DNA of 64,000 nt, from NCBI GenBank assembly GCA_964453115.1, contig CAYVRT010000016.1, forward strand, positions 1 to 64,000, given 5' to 3'. Made by a program: the position numbers and the translations under genes. The notes beneath the pieces were generated by a model. That model made no database searches. It saw nothing but the letters and a program-made list of their open reading frames with translations, and had not been told where the DNA came from. The stretch's first letter is position 1. Every line of letters begins with the position of its first letter. Shown here in pieces: positions 17,484 to 27,154 of the stretch. This DNA is from JAIWNK01 sp964453115 (GTDB lineage Bacteria > Chloroflexota > Anaerolineae > Anaerolineales > Anaerolineaceae).

Positions 17484-17945
17484 ATGAAACAAGATAAATT
17501 TCTGCTAGCAATTGTGATCGGCATCGGCATCATTGCTGTTGCAGTGGTGGCACTGACACTCGCCCGGCGCAACGATCAATACCGCACCGATGAAACGCCT
17601 GAGGCGATCGTCCAAAACTACATTTTGGCGCTGCAAAAGAAGGATTATGAGCGCGCCTATGCCCTGCTGGCCGACAAACCCCATCAGCCAGATTTTGACA
17701 CCTTCCGCCAGGATATGATCATTGCCCATAGCAGCCTGAACAATTCTGTGTTCCGCCTGGAGCTATTGGATAGCAACGAAACAAGTGCGGTTGTCACGAT
17801 CATTCAATCCCAAAATGGAATGATCGAATCTTACCGCAGTGATGAAACAGCCCGTTTGGTGCAGCAACCCGAAGGCTGGCGGATTGAATCCATGCCCTAT
17901 CCGTTTTGGGGCTGGAACTGGTATCAGGAAACACCCAAGCCCTAA
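17484..17945 (+). CDS. Membrane-anchored protein with DUF4878-like (NTF2-like) domain
   Basis: 153 aa. A single N-terminal membrane helix (residues 7-27) is followed by an extracytoplasmic domain of about 115 residues. The domain has a cone-shaped-fold pattern (AIVQNYILALQKKDYERAYALL, then beta strands) seen in DUF4878/NTF2-like lipoproteins and anchored proteins of Gram-positives and Chloroflexota. I do not recognise a specific function. It is 14 bases upstream of the large repeat membrane protein, with a ribosome-binding site between, so the two may form an operon. Confidence 0.65.
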   Translation: MKQDKFLLAIVIGIGIIAVAVVALTLARRNDQYRTDETPEAIVQNYILALQKKDYERAYALLADKPHQPDFDTFRQDMIIAHSSLNNSVFRLELLDSNETSAVVTIIQSQNGMIESYRSDETARLVQQPEGWRIESMPYPFWGWNWYQETPKP

Positions 17946-17959
17946 CCCCAGGAGAGACA

Positions 17960-19879
17960 ATGAAAACCGTGCGCCGGATCTATTTTTATCTGATGGCGTT
18001 GATTGGCTTCCAGGTGCTCATCTGGGGCATCATCGGCCAGATTCGCATCCTGTTTGATACCTCACTGGTCGGCAATCTGGGCGCACAGGTCTCGCGCTCG
18101 CTGGCCTGGACACTGGTTGCACTGCCCATCTTTCTGCTGCACTGGCTGACCGTGCAGCGGGATGCGCGGCGCGATAGTGAAGAACGGTTCAGCCGCGAGC
18201 GGTCGCTCTTCCTGTATGGCATCTTGATTGGGCTGATGATTCCGGTGGTGCAAAATGTGCTTGCCATTCTCAGCCGCGCCCTGCTCGGCCTGTTCGGGGT
18301 TGAAAGCAGCGCCGCATGGATTGGCGGCGGCCAAAACCTGGCCGATAACCTGGCCGCCATTCTGGTCAACCTGCTTGGCTTCCTCTATTTTGGGCGCGTG
18401 TTGCAGCGCGACTGGCAAAGCGGCCCGCCCGGCGAGGCCTGGGTGGAAACACGTCGCCTGCAACGCTATGTCTGGATGCTTTACGGGCTGGGCATGGCGC
18501 TGATTGGCAGCATCCGCCTGTTGGATGTGCTGCTGCAATTCATCACCCTACCGCACCTGGGCGGGCTGAGCAGCATTGCTGCCAATGCCCTGTCCCTGAC
18601 GTTGATTGGCCTCCCGCTGTGGATTTTGTGGTGGCTGCGCATTCAACGCTCGTTGGGGCAGCCCGAAGAAGCGCTTTCGCTGCTGCGCCTCTCGATCCTC
18701 TTCAGCCTCACCATCCTCTCAGCGCTGACGATTCTGGTCGTTGGCGGTGTGCTGTTGAATCAGGTGCTGCTGATTGTATTGGACGGTGAAAAGCTCGATT
18801 GGGAATCGCTCAATGGGGTGCTATCTCTCGGCGCCGTTTTTGGGGCGCTCTGGTTCTACCTGCGCCGCACGCTCAAGCAGGCCATCGCCACCATTCCCGA
18901 CGGGTTGCGCGCTGTGGCGGTGGAGCGCATTTACCGCTATTTGCTGGCAGCCGCCGGCTGCCTCGCCGTCTACCTGGGGATGATTTTGGCTTTGCTGGAA
19001 GGGGTGGAACGCCTGTTTGCCAGCAACTGGCTGGGCGGCAGCCTGAGTTCCATTCTTGGGCCAATTGCCATGCTGCTCATTGGCCTGCCCTACTGGCTGG
19101 TCTTTTGGATGCGCAGCCGCGCCGAAGCGCAGCACGAGGGCGAATTGGGCGACCATGCCCGACGCTCGCTTTCGCGTCGCATTTACCTGTATGCTTTCAT
19201 CCTGATCAGCGTGTTGAGCATGCTCGGCTTTGGCGGGCAGCTGGTCTTCCGGCTGCTCAACCAGGTTCTGGCAGGCGGCACAGAGAACCTGCTGAGCGAG
19301 TCGCTGAAAATGTTGAGCGGCCTGTTGGTTGCCAGCACCTGGCTTGCCTATCACATCTACACCCTGCGGCAGGATAGCCGACACGCCCTGCGCACCCTGC
19401 AAGAGCGCCAAACCGGCTTCCCGCTGCTCATCCTCCATGCTGGCGACGAGACCTTTGTGCAGGAAATTCGCACCGCCCTGGGACGGATTGCACCCACCCT
19501 GCCCGTTGCGGCACACGACATCAACCTGGGCGCACCGGACGAGGCGCTGACCGGCGCCCGCGCCATTTTGCTGCCCTCCAGTCTGGCGCTGCATCCGCCC
19601 GAAGCCCTGCGCCTGTGGTTGAACGGCTTTTCCGGCCAATGGGTCATCGTCCCGCAGGCACAGGCCGGGCGCATCTGGTCAGGCGTGGAATTGCGCTCGC
19701 TCGGCCAAACCGCCCGCGAGGCGGCGCGCACAGTTACCCAACTAGCCGAAGGGCAAAGCGTGCGCACAACCAAAACAGCCAGCGTCTGGACCATCCTTGG
19801 CTACATCCTGCTGGGTCTGGTGGGCCTGCAAGTGTTGCTGGGCCTGCTTACCTTTTTCATGGGCACCGTTATGAATTAG
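17960..19879 (+). CDS. Large DUF5671-type multi-repeat membrane protein
   Basis: 639 aa polytopic protein built from about five related units, each starting with an Arg-rich start and a YxYLxxxIG-type helix: RRIYFYLMALIGFQ (residue 5), LQRYVWMLYGLGMAL, LRLSILFSLTILSAL, RIYRYLLAAAGCLAV and RRIYLYAFILISVLS. Each unit supplies three to four helices. The organisation resembles the DUF5671 family common in Chloroflexota. A soluble region near the C-terminus (about 500-590) is followed by one last helix. The start at 17960 follows AGGAGAG; a start at 17906 would overlap the upstream gene. Function unknown. Confidence 0.7.
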   Translation: MKTVRRIYFYLMALIGFQVLIWGIIGQIRILFDTSLVGNLGAQVSRSLAWTLVALPIFLLHWLTVQRDARRDSEERFSRERSLFLYGILIGLMIPVVQNVLAILSRALLGLFGVESSAAWIGGGQNLADNLAAILVNLLGFLYFGRVLQRDWQSGPPGEAWVETRRLQRYVWMLYGLGMALIGSIRLLDVLLQFITLPHLGGLSSIAANALSLTLIGLPLWILWWLRIQRSLGQPEEALSLLRLSILFSLTILSALTILVVGGVLLNQVLLIVLDGEKLDWESLNGVLSLGAVFGALWFYLRRTLKQAIATIPDGLRAVAVERIYRYLLAAAGCLAVYLGMILALLEGVERLFASNWLGGSLSSILGPIAMLLIGLPYWLVFWMRSRAEAQHEGELGDHARRSLSRRIYLYAFILISVLSMLGFGGQLVFRLLNQVLAGGTENLLSESLKMLSGLLVASTWLAYHIYTLRQDSRHALRTLQERQTGFPLLILHAGDETFVQEIRTALGRIAPTLPVAAHDINLGAPDEALTGARAILLPSSLALHPPEALRLWLNGFSGQWVIVPQAQAGRIWSGVELRSLGQTAREAARTVTQLAEGQSVRTTKTASVWTILGYILLGLVGLQVLLGLLTFFMGTVMN

Positions 19880-19973
19880 TTTACAGCAGCAGAGGCTCAG
19901 CAAGCAGCAAAGACTGTCAAGGTGAAGATCCCTCACCCCATTCCCTGTTCGCACTCATTGAAAGGGATGTTCT

Positions 19974-20456
19974 ATGCTTGGTAAGGTTCTATTCAAGGCA
20001 ATCGGAATGCTTTTTGCTGCTGCAACTGGCATGTTTGCAACAATAATCGTTGCAACGCCCATTTTCTGGTATATGAACGAAACAGCAAATGATGGCCCGC
20101 TTTTTCCCCCACCGCTTGTTGCGCTGGGTTTTCTGGCGCTGCCCTACGCTGTGCTGCTATTTCCGCTGCAAGCACTCACCGCATTGTATGAATTGCTACG
20201 CAAACAATCACCTGGTTTGGTATCATTCCTTGTAGGAATTACCAATGGGCTATTGGCCGGTTTCCTCTGGTCACTGGTGTTAAATTCCAGCCTAACACAG
20301 CCCAGTTTTGTGGCTGCTCTGGTTGGTGGAGCTGTGCTTCAGTCCCTGACGGCAGTAGGCGTTTCCTGGCTGGTTCATGCTCTGGCGCCATCGGCACGGC
20401 AATTGCTTCTTGCGCTGGCATCCAGGGTATGCAAAATGCTCGCTCCCAGCCTGTAG
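19974..20456 (+). CDS. Hypothetical membrane protein
   Basis: 160 aa with four predicted hydrophobic helices (about residues 8-30, 48-68, 85-108, 112-135) and a short basic C-terminus. No family is recognised. It is 94 bases downstream of the repeat membrane protein on the same strand and preceded by an AAAGGGA-like ribosome-binding site. It is convergent with the photolyase gene. Coding potential rests on the intact frame and the membrane-protein pattern. Confidence 0.55.
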   Translation: MLGKVLFKAIGMLFAAATGMFATIIVATPIFWYMNETANDGPLFPPPLVALGFLALPYAVLLFPLQALTALYELLRKQSPGLVSFLVGITNGLLAGFLWSLVLNSSLTQPSFVAALVGGAVLQSLTAVGVSWLVHALAPSARQLLLALASRVCKMLAPSL

Positions 20457-20488
20457 CAAGTTGGCGGGCAACACAATGGCTCGGCGCG

Positions 20489-21865
20489 TTACGCAGCCTG
20501 GCGATAGGCAGACAGGGTGCGCAGGCGCGCCGCTGCGTGCTCCACAAGTGGTGAGGGATAGTCGCGGCCAATGCGCACCCCGCAGGCTTGTTGTATCTCA
20601 GGTGGCATGAGCCAGGGCGTGTGAAGGAAAGCAGCTGGCACACCGGCCAGTTCTGGCAGCCAGCGGCGGATAAAATCACCCTGCGGGTCAAACTTTTGGC
20701 TTTGCAACACCGGGTTGAAGATGCGGAAATAAGGTGCCGCATCTGTTCCCACCCCAGCTGTCCACTGCCAGCCACCGTTGTTGGCTGCCGGGTCGCCATC
20801 CACCAGCCATTGCATGAACCAGCGTTCGCCCAAGCGCCAATCAATCAGCAAATCCTTGACCAAAAAGGACGCCACAATCATCCGTCCGCGGTTGTGCATC
20901 CAGCCCATGCCGAGCAATTGGCGCATACATGCATCCACAACCGGATAGCCGGTGCGGCCCGCCTGCCAGGCGCGCAGATCATCGGCATCATCCCGCCAGG
21001 GAAGGACGCGCAAGGCTGGGTTAAACGCCTGCTGCAAAACGTGTGGGAAGTGATAGAGAATGGATTGATAGAACTCGCGCCAGATGAGTTCATTCAACCA
21101 GACCTCGGCACCGCGCCCGGCGCCCTGCTCCATCGCTTGCCAGGCAGCCAAAACAGCCCAACGAGCCGAAAGCATGCCAAAACGCAGGTAGGGCGAAAGG
21201 GTTGAAGTTCCATCCAGGTCAAGGCGGTTGCGTCCATCGGCATACTCGAAAATCGGCCCGGCCAAAAAATCGGCCAAACAGCGCTGTGCCGCCTGCTCCC
21301 CCGCCGGACGGGGAAAGTGAGAAGGCGGCTGAACATCTGGCAATGGACAGGAAAAGATTCCATCCGGCAGCGCCGGCAAACGTTGCGGAGCAGGGAAAAC
21401 ACCCCCAGGGCGCGGCAAGGCCTTCCAGGCCTTGCTAAACGGGGTGAAGACCGTGTAAGGCGCACCATCAGCCTTGCACACCTGTGCTGGATGATGAACC
21501 GTCAACCCGCCGGTCAGGGTCAGTGACAGGGCTGCCGCCACCCTCGCATCTCGACGGCGAGCATAGGGGGTGTAATCTTCCTCGGCCACAATCCGTTCAG
21601 CCCCTGTTTCAGCACACAGCTCAGAAAGCACCTGCACAGGCTCGCCCTGACGGACAATCAGGCGGCTGCCGCGTTGGTGCAATTGCTCATCCAACGCCCG
21701 CAAGCCCTGCCACAAAAAGGCCTGCCGGTTCGGGGCCGGGACAGACAACAAGGCAGGGTCGAGGATGAAAACGGGCAGCAAACCATCTGCACTGCCTTGC
21801 AAGGCCAATTGCAAGGCCTGATTATCTTCCAGGCGCAGGTCACGTCGAATCCACCACAGGTTCAT
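20489..21865 (-). CDS. phrB: Deoxyribodipyrimidine photolyase (class I, FAD-dependent)
   Basis: Light-driven repair of cyclobutane pyrimidine dimers. The N-terminal antenna domain starts with NLWWIRRDLRLEDN. The C-terminal FAD domain carries DGTSTLSPYLRFGMLS, ELIWREFYQS, GYPVVDACMRQL, MHNRGRMIVASFL and WQWTAGVGTDAAPYFRIFNP, which are hallmark segments and include the electron-transfer tryptophans. Length is 458 aa from the ATG at 21865. The longer open frame to 22036 reaches back into the adjacent gene and lacks family homology. A cryptochrome role is less likely given the strong photolyase-type C-terminal region. Confidence 0.95.
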   Translation of the reverse strand: MNLWWIRRDLRLEDNQALQLALQGSADGLLPVFILDPALLSVPAPNRQAFLWQGLRALDEQLHQRGSRLIVRQGEPVQVLSELCAETGAERIVAEEDYTPYARRRDARVAAALSLTLTGGLTVHHPAQVCKADGAPYTVFTPFSKAWKALPRPGGVFPAPQRLPALPDGIFSCPLPDVQPPSHFPRPAGEQAAQRCLADFLAGPIFEYADGRNRLDLDGTSTLSPYLRFGMLSARWAVLAAWQAMEQGAGRGAEVWLNELIWREFYQSILYHFPHVLQQAFNPALRVLPWRDDADDLRAWQAGRTGYPVVDACMRQLLGMGWMHNRGRMIVASFLVKDLLIDWRLGERWFMQWLVDGDPAANNGGWQWTAGVGTDAAPYFRIFNPVLQSQKFDPQGDFIRRWLPELAGVPAAFLHTPWLMPPEIQQACGVRIGRDYPSPLVEHAAARLRTLSAYRQAA

Positions 21866-21915
21866 GGCAATAGTATCGCGCCAAAATCCGCTTTCTGCCA
21901 GCCATTGCAGAGCCT

Positions 21916-23859
21916 TCAGCCCTGCCAGTATCCCCAGGCTGCCGCAGCAATCCCAGCCACAGCCAGCAAGCAGGAACCAATCAACAACAGCAGGGCCAAT
22001 GCGCCGGCAACGGCAGCCTTGCGTCGCCCCATCCACAGCCAGAGGAGCGCCACAACCAGGCCGAGGCCGCCCAGCAGCACCATCAACAGCCCGCCCAACA
22101 CCAGGCGCTGCCAGTTGGCAGGTCGTGTCGGCGCAAACGATGCCTCCGTTTCAAGCAACGCCAGGGATGGCACACGGTCAAGCCATTCCGGTGTGCTGCG
22201 AGGGGCAAGCGGCTGCGGTTGCAGCGCCCCGCTTTGCCAGGTCAACAACGCCCCCGGATCTTCGCTCTGAAATTGATAGAGCATCCCCTGTTCAACGCCA
22301 AAGATATATTGCTCTACTCCACCGGCTTCTTCCAGAGTGAAGGCCGAGCCCACCAGGACATAGGCCTGCCCCACATCACTGCCCTGCATCACCAGGGTGT
22401 AACCAGCCTGCGCCGGATAGACCAGCTCGGTGTAAAAGGTGCCATCCTGCAAGGGGAAAACCGCAAAGGAAACATCCGGCAGTTCAGCCAGCACCGCATC
22501 GCCAACAATGCCGCTGCGCGCCCCCTGTGCATCCATCACATACAGGGTCAAAGGGCAATGGGCCAACACCTGCCGCGCCCCCGCCTGCCCATTCCTTCTC
22601 AATTGCAGGTAATATTTCTGCTGCGGTTTGGGCAATTTGCGAAAGAGGGCTTGTTTGTCATCCGGCAGGCTCTTGATGTATTCCATCTCTTCCGCCGAGA
22701 GGTTTTGCAGCCCGGCAGGCGCATAATCGCCGCCAAAGACAGGAAAAGCGCCTTCCGAACGATAGACCTCGCTGGGGCCAATGCCAATGAAGGAGCCGCC
22801 CACCGCACGTTCAGCACCGCGCCCAAGCGGCCCGCTCAGGCCAGCGGCGCTGAAATAAACCGCCCAGTCCTGCACGGCATAGACCATCGGCTTTTGCTCA
22901 ATCCATGGGTCAAGGATATAGCCCGTTTCCATCCAGTTGGTTGCCCAGGGATAGAGAACCACCGCCTGATGCCCACCCCACCAAGCCTGAATGGGCGCAT
23001 ATTCCCATTTTGTCAGCAGGACTTGCTCGCACGGGTCCTGACTGAACTTGAGTGCGTTCAAGAAATTTAGCACCTTCGATTGATAACCGCCGCAGGCAAA
23101 TTCGCTATAGCCAGAGTAGCCCAAAAAGTCGAGAATGTTGTTGCGCTCACCGGTGCTGACGAGCCCCTTGGGAATGGTGGCATAATAACGCTGCAAGATA
23201 TTTTTCAGTTTCTCCTCTTCCGTCCAGCCCAGGCAGGCCGGTGTTCCCGTAACGGTTGGAGAGGCAAGGGCGGTCTTCGTGGGGCGCGGCGTCCGTGAAA
23301 CCGTTGCGGTTTGCTCCTCACAGGCATATTGATAGAGGTAGCGCACATTCCCGCCGGCAACGGCTGCATCGGCACGGGCAACAATTTCCAGGGTTGCGCC
23401 CGGCTGTGTGCCAACCGGCACCGTCCACACGTATTCGTTTGAGACGGAACCGCTGCGTTCGCTGTTGAAAGCAATCGAATCGCGGCGGGCCTGGAATGTA
23501 TCCACCCAGTTGAAGCTCATCGAAGTACTCAGGCCACCGACCGAATCATTGTCTTTGTTCTGCCAGGCAGCAGAAACCGAAAAGGACAATTGGGACCCGG
23601 GCTTGAGCACCGTGGGCGGCGCCGTCCATTCATGGCTGGTGGAAAGACCCTGCCATTCCACCCCAATGCTCGTTCCCGAGAGCCAAACCGAGGCATCCGG
23701 CGCAGTGGAGGCCGTGTAGGTTGTGGGGGTTTCGCTCACCAGCCGCCATTGGCAGATTGGCGACTGTGCACTGACCGCCACAACCGGGCCCGGATGGGGC
23801 AAGATTCCCAACAGCAGCGCAACCAACAACAGACCGCAAGAGACCAGCCTGCGCTTCAT
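21916..23859 (-). CDS. Exported protein with C39-like putative cysteine peptidase domain and C-terminal membrane anchor
   Basis: 647 aa. A signal peptide (residues 1-31, cleavage near VSA/QSP) is followed by a beta-rich domain (about 35-210), a Thr/Pro-rich linker, then a domain with a possible catalytic triad C256 (FACGGYQ), H297 (GGHQAVVLYP) and D317 (YILDPW). The HxAVV...DPW arrangement resembles peptidase_C39_2. The remainder is a beta-rich region and two C-terminal helices with a GRRK stop between them. The start at 23859 follows AGGAGGAAGC. Family placement is tentative; transglutaminase-like folds are an alternative. It is transcribed alone or with rnhA. Confidence 0.6.
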   Translation of the reverse strand: MKRRLVSCGLLLVALLLGILPHPGPVVAVSAQSPICQWRLVSETPTTYTASTAPDASVWLSGTSIGVEWQGLSTSHEWTAPPTVLKPGSQLSFSVSAAWQNKDNDSVGGLSTSMSFNWVDTFQARRDSIAFNSERSGSVSNEYVWTVPVGTQPGATLEIVARADAAVAGGNVRYLYQYACEEQTATVSRTPRPTKTALASPTVTGTPACLGWTEEEKLKNILQRYYATIPKGLVSTGERNNILDFLGYSGYSEFACGGYQSKVLNFLNALKFSQDPCEQVLLTKWEYAPIQAWWGGHQAVVLYPWATNWMETGYILDPWIEQKPMVYAVQDWAVYFSAAGLSGPLGRGAERAVGGSFIGIGPSEVYRSEGAFPVFGGDYAPAGLQNLSAEEMEYIKSLPDDKQALFRKLPKPQQKYYLQLRRNGQAGARQVLAHCPLTLYVMDAQGARSGIVGDAVLAELPDVSFAVFPLQDGTFYTELVYPAQAGYTLVMQGSDVGQAYVLVGSAFTLEEAGGVEQYIFGVEQGMLYQFQSEDPGALLTWQSGALQPQPLAPRSTPEWLDRVPSLALLETEASFAPTRPANWQRLVLGGLLMVLLGGLGLVVALLWLWMGRRKAAVAGALALLLLIGSCLLAVAGIAAAAWGYWQG

Positions 23860-23981
23860 GCTTCCTCCTTCCAATATCACCAGCGGGTTGCCAGGGAGGG
23901 GAATTGTCTGGTGCAAGAATTGTGCGATGACTTGATTATACAGGAAACAAAGGGGAAGTGCGCACCGATTCGCCCGAATGA

Positions 23982-24698
23982 CTAGAGCCGTGTTGGGGCA
24001 TAACCGGAATCGGGCGGCAGGCCCGGCTGACGGGCCGCCCAATCGGCCAGGCGGTCACAACGCTCGTTCTCCGGCGTGCCGCTATGCCCGCGCACCCAGC
24101 GGAATTCAACCGAATGCTGCTCACACAGGGCCAGCAGCACCTGCCACAAATCGGCATTTTCAGCGCGCTGCTGCTCCGTGCGCATCCAGCCCTGGGCACG
24201 CCAGCGCCGCGCCCACCCCTTTGTCATCGTCTCCACCACATAGCGCGAATCGCTGAACAAAATAACCCCCATCGGTCGCTTGAGCGCCCGCAACCCCGCA
24301 ATGCAGGCCATGATTTCCATCCGGTTATTGGTCGTACATGCAAAACCACCAGAAAGCTCGCGCCGCTGCCCCTGATAAAGCATCACCACACCATAGCCGC
24401 CCGGGCCGGGGTTGGTTAAAGAGCTGCCATCGGTATACATCCACACACACTGCGGATCGAGCGGCACCGGTTCTGGCACAGGGGCCGCCTGTACCAGAGC
24501 AGCCAGTTCGGGCGGCAAATTCTGTTCCAGGCTGCGCAGCCAGGTAAAGGCCTCGGTGCGTTCATAAAAGCCGTGAAACTGCGCCCCATCGAACCCGCGC
24601 ACCTGTTCCTCCGCACCGCCGGGCCCGGCCCACTGTTCATAGAGGCCGGGCCTGCGTCCACGCACAACCACATAGACCTGTTTTCTGCGCCCACTCAT
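23982..24698 (-). CDS. rnhA: Ribonuclease H1 with N-terminal hybrid-binding domain
   Basis: Degrades RNA in RNA-DNA hybrids. The first 55 residues form a caulimovirus-viroplasmin type hybrid-binding domain (YVVVRGRRPGLYEQW, FDGAQFHGFYERTEA). After a linker comes the RNase H domain with catalytic acidic residues in MYTDGSSLTNPGPGGYG, NNRMEIMACIAGL, LFSDSRYVVETM and a histidine-containing VRGHSGTPENERCDRLAD. All expected catalytic motifs are present. Length is 238 aa. It lies 46 bases downstream of the parvulin lipoprotein gene. Confidence 0.95.
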   Translation of the reverse strand: MSGRRKQVYVVVRGRRPGLYEQWAGPGGAEEQVRGFDGAQFHGFYERTEAFTWLRSLEQNLPPELAALVQAAPVPEPVPLDPQCVWMYTDGSSLTNPGPGGYGVVMLYQGQRRELSGGFACTTNNRMEIMACIAGLRALKRPMGVILFSDSRYVVETMTKGWARRWRAQGWMRTEQQRAENADLWQVLLALCEQHSVEFRWVRGHSGTPENERCDRLADWAARQPGLPPDSGYAPTRL

Positions 24699-24744
24699 CC
24701 GTCTGTCCTCTTAAAAGAAAGTACTGGGCGGCAGATGTATTTCA

Positions 24745-26106
24745 CTAGCGCGGCGCCTCACTGGGCGGAATCAATTGCATGGCCTCGGGCGGCAAGGCCG
24801 GGCCATAGGGAATCAGCACCTGCCAGTTCGGGAAGCGCTCAACAGCCCCTTGCTCGGCCAACCAGCGTTCCAGGCGCAGTTCGCGTATCGCCTGCGGGTC
24901 ATCGAATGGACGCTCCGCCCGGTCCAGTACCTGAATCAGCTCCCAGCCATCGGCGGTTTGCACCGGTGCACTGACCTTGCCAATTTCAAGCGAAAAGGCC
25001 ACTTCATCAAAAGCCGGGTCACGCAGCCCGCGCCCCACCCAGCCCAAATCTCCGGCATTGGCAGCGGTTTCGGCATCCAGCGAGGCTGCCGCCAGGTCTT
25101 CCCAACGGTCACCGGCAAGCATCAAATCGGCGATGCCCTGAGCGGTTGCCTGGTCGGCAAGGACAATGTGCCGCACCTGGACCTGCTCTTCTGCTGCACC
25201 CATCTGCGGGTAAAGCGCATCCATCAGCTTGCGCGATAGCACGCGCCCCTCAAAAATCTGGCGCACCTCTTTTTCGCTCATACCGGTCTGCTGTTGAATA
25301 TCCGCCAGGGTATTGGCCCAGTTCTCATTGAACGCTTGTTTGGAAATGCTGGTCGGGGCGGGCTGATTGGGGGCGACGGTCGCTGCCCCATTCGGGTAAT
25401 AGCCCAGCACAGCCTGAATTTCAGCATCAATTTCAGCCTCGGTGGCTTTGATGTTGCGCCGCGCTGCCTCCTGACGCACCAGCGCATCATCGGCCCAACG
25501 TTCGAGCGCCATCTCGCCAATTTGATTCGCCATTTGCAAATCCTGGCTAATCAACACCATTTGTTGCTGCATGCGCAGGGTCAGCGCCGGGTCTTGCGAT
25601 TTTAGCAGTGCGGCCGTCAGGTTTTTGAATTGATTAATCAGGGCATAGCGCTGATAGCGCACCAATTTGACAAAGGTTGCCCCATCCAGCTCGGCCTGAC
25701 CAGCGCGCGCCACCATCGCCGGGGCAGGCGTTAGCGTCGCTGCCCAGTTGCCGCTGCACGCGCCAAAGGTATACGTTCCGCTGGCCTGCGTGCCGTTCAG
25801 TTGCCCGACAATCACCAGCACATCCGAATGCGTGAGGCGAAAATTCCCATCGGCATCCACCGGGAAACCCTGGTTGAGGCCAATCACGGCACCCTTCAGC
25901 ACCGTATCACCACAAGAAAGCTCGGCATCCAGTTGCGGAATGCTCTCGCCATCCGGGCCAACAAAAATGCGAAACTCGCCTTCATCAACAGTCGCGCTCC
26001 ACAGCCCGGCCCGCTCCGGATGGCCTGTGCTGGCACAGGCCGACAAAAGGCTGACCAGAACGGTCAGGGTCAAAAGCAAAGAAAAGCAACGTTTATTACA
26101 GGGCAT
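24745..26106 (-). CDS. Parvulin-type peptidyl-prolyl isomerase lipoprotein (SurA/PrsA-like)
   Basis: Extracytoplasmic folding factor. The lipobox LLSAC places the lipidated cysteine at residue 24. A small beta domain (about 30-130) is followed by a helical SurA_N-like chaperone region with an MALERWADDALVRQEAARRNI helix. The parvulin domain is at about 305-395 (VQVRHIVLADQATAQ, AANAGDLGWVGRG, FSLEIGKVSAPVQT). Length is 453 aa. Catalytic competence of the parvulin part seems retained. Upstream is lipA and downstream rnhA, with no clear functional link. Confidence 0.88.
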   Translation of the reverse strand: MPCNKRCFSLLLTLTVLVSLLSACASTGHPERAGLWSATVDEGEFRIFVGPDGESIPQLDAELSCGDTVLKGAVIGLNQGFPVDADGNFRLTHSDVLVIVGQLNGTQASGTYTFGACSGNWAATLTPAPAMVARAGQAELDGATFVKLVRYQRYALINQFKNLTAALLKSQDPALTLRMQQQMVLISQDLQMANQIGEMALERWADDALVRQEAARRNIKATEAEIDAEIQAVLGYYPNGAATVAPNQPAPTSISKQAFNENWANTLADIQQQTGMSEKEVRQIFEGRVLSRKLMDALYPQMGAAEEQVQVRHIVLADQATAQGIADLMLAGDRWEDLAAASLDAETAANAGDLGWVGRGLRDPAFDEVAFSLEIGKVSAPVQTADGWELIQVLDRAERPFDDPQAIRELRLERWLAEQGAVERFPNWQVLIPYGPALPPEAMQLIPPSEAPR

Positions 26107-26152
26107 ACACTCCTCCAGAAATTAGCCCTGCAATTCTACCACCGAATCGCGA

Positions 26153-27088
26153 CTATGCGCCGTAGAGCTGCTGATGAACAAGGCTCAAGGCACGCACCTG
26201 CTCAGCGGCATGGTACGAAGAGCGCACCAATGGCGCACTCTCCACCCAGCGAAAGCCAATTTCCATCCCAAAAGTTTTCAGCTCGGCAAATTCTTCCAGC
26301 GTGACATAGCGCTCCATCGGCAGATGCTTGCGGCTGGGCTGCAAATATTGTCCAATCGTCAAAATATCCACGCCCCAGGCGCGCAGGTCGCGCATCACCG
26401 CTTTAACTTCCTCGATTGTTTCACCCAGCCCAACCATAATGCCGGACTTGGTGAGAATATCGGGGTCAAGCCGTTTGGCATTCCGCAGGGTTGCCTCAGC
26501 CCACTCGTAGTGATCCTGCGGCTGCACCTGCTTGAAGAGGCGCGGCACCGTCTCGACATTGTGATTGAGGATTTCCGGGCGGGCAGCAACCACAATTTGG
26601 AGCGCTTCCAGGCTGCCCTTAAAATCCGGAATCAGCACTTCAATTGAGCAGCCGGGCTGCAATTGGCGAATGCGGCGGATGACCATCGCGAAAATCGGTG
26701 CGCCGCCATCTCGCCGGTCATCCCGGTTGACGCTGGTAATGACCGCATGTTTCAAATCCATGGCATGAACAGCCTGGGCAACACGCTCCGGCTCCAGCCA
26801 ATCGAGTGTTTCGGGGCGGCCATGTTGAATGTCGCAAAAGCCGCACGTCCGGGTGCAAACATTGCCCAACATCAAAAAAGTAGCCGTGCCAGACCCCCAA
26901 CATTCGCCCATGTTGGGGCAGGCGGCCTCCTCGCACACGGTATGCAGCGCCTTGCGGCGCATCAGGTCCTGTAATTGCTGATAGGTTTCGCCGCTTGGGG
27001 CGCGCACCCGAATCCAGCTTGGGCGGCGCAGCGGGGTTGTATCCATTGCTTCGGGGTTAACTCTTGCGCGGGTTGGTTCAGCAGCCAT
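26153..27088 (-). CDS. lipA: Lipoyl synthase
   Basis: Radical-SAM enzyme inserting two sulfurs into octanoylated lipoyl domains. Both iron-sulfur sites are complete: the auxiliary cluster motif CEEAACPNMGEC near residue 53 and the radical-SAM CTRTCGFCDIQ near residue 80. The C-terminal RSSYHAAE serine motif that caps the auxiliary cluster is also visible. Length 311 aa fits LipA. No lipB, gcvH or pyruvate dehydrogenase gene is adjacent. Confidence 0.96.
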   Translation of the reverse strand: MAAEPTRARVNPEAMDTTPLRRPSWIRVRAPSGETYQQLQDLMRRKALHTVCEEAACPNMGECWGSGTATFLMLGNVCTRTCGFCDIQHGRPETLDWLEPERVAQAVHAMDLKHAVITSVNRDDRRDGGAPIFAMVIRRIRQLQPGCSIEVLIPDFKGSLEALQIVVAARPEILNHNVETVPRLFKQVQPQDHYEWAEATLRNAKRLDPDILTKSGIMVGLGETIEEVKAVMRDLRAWGVDILTIGQYLQPSRKHLPMERYVTLEEFAELKTFGMEIGFRWVESAPLVRSSYHAAEQVRALSLVHQQLYGA

Positions 27089-27154
27089 TCAGTTTTCTCC
27101 TGCGGCCTATTATACCGGTTTGCAGGCAGCTTTGCCACCCAAACCTGCGACAAA

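Noticed and set aside
20457..20488. Possible terminator between the membrane protein and photolyase genes
   Set aside because: No convincing stem followed by a T-tract in either direction.
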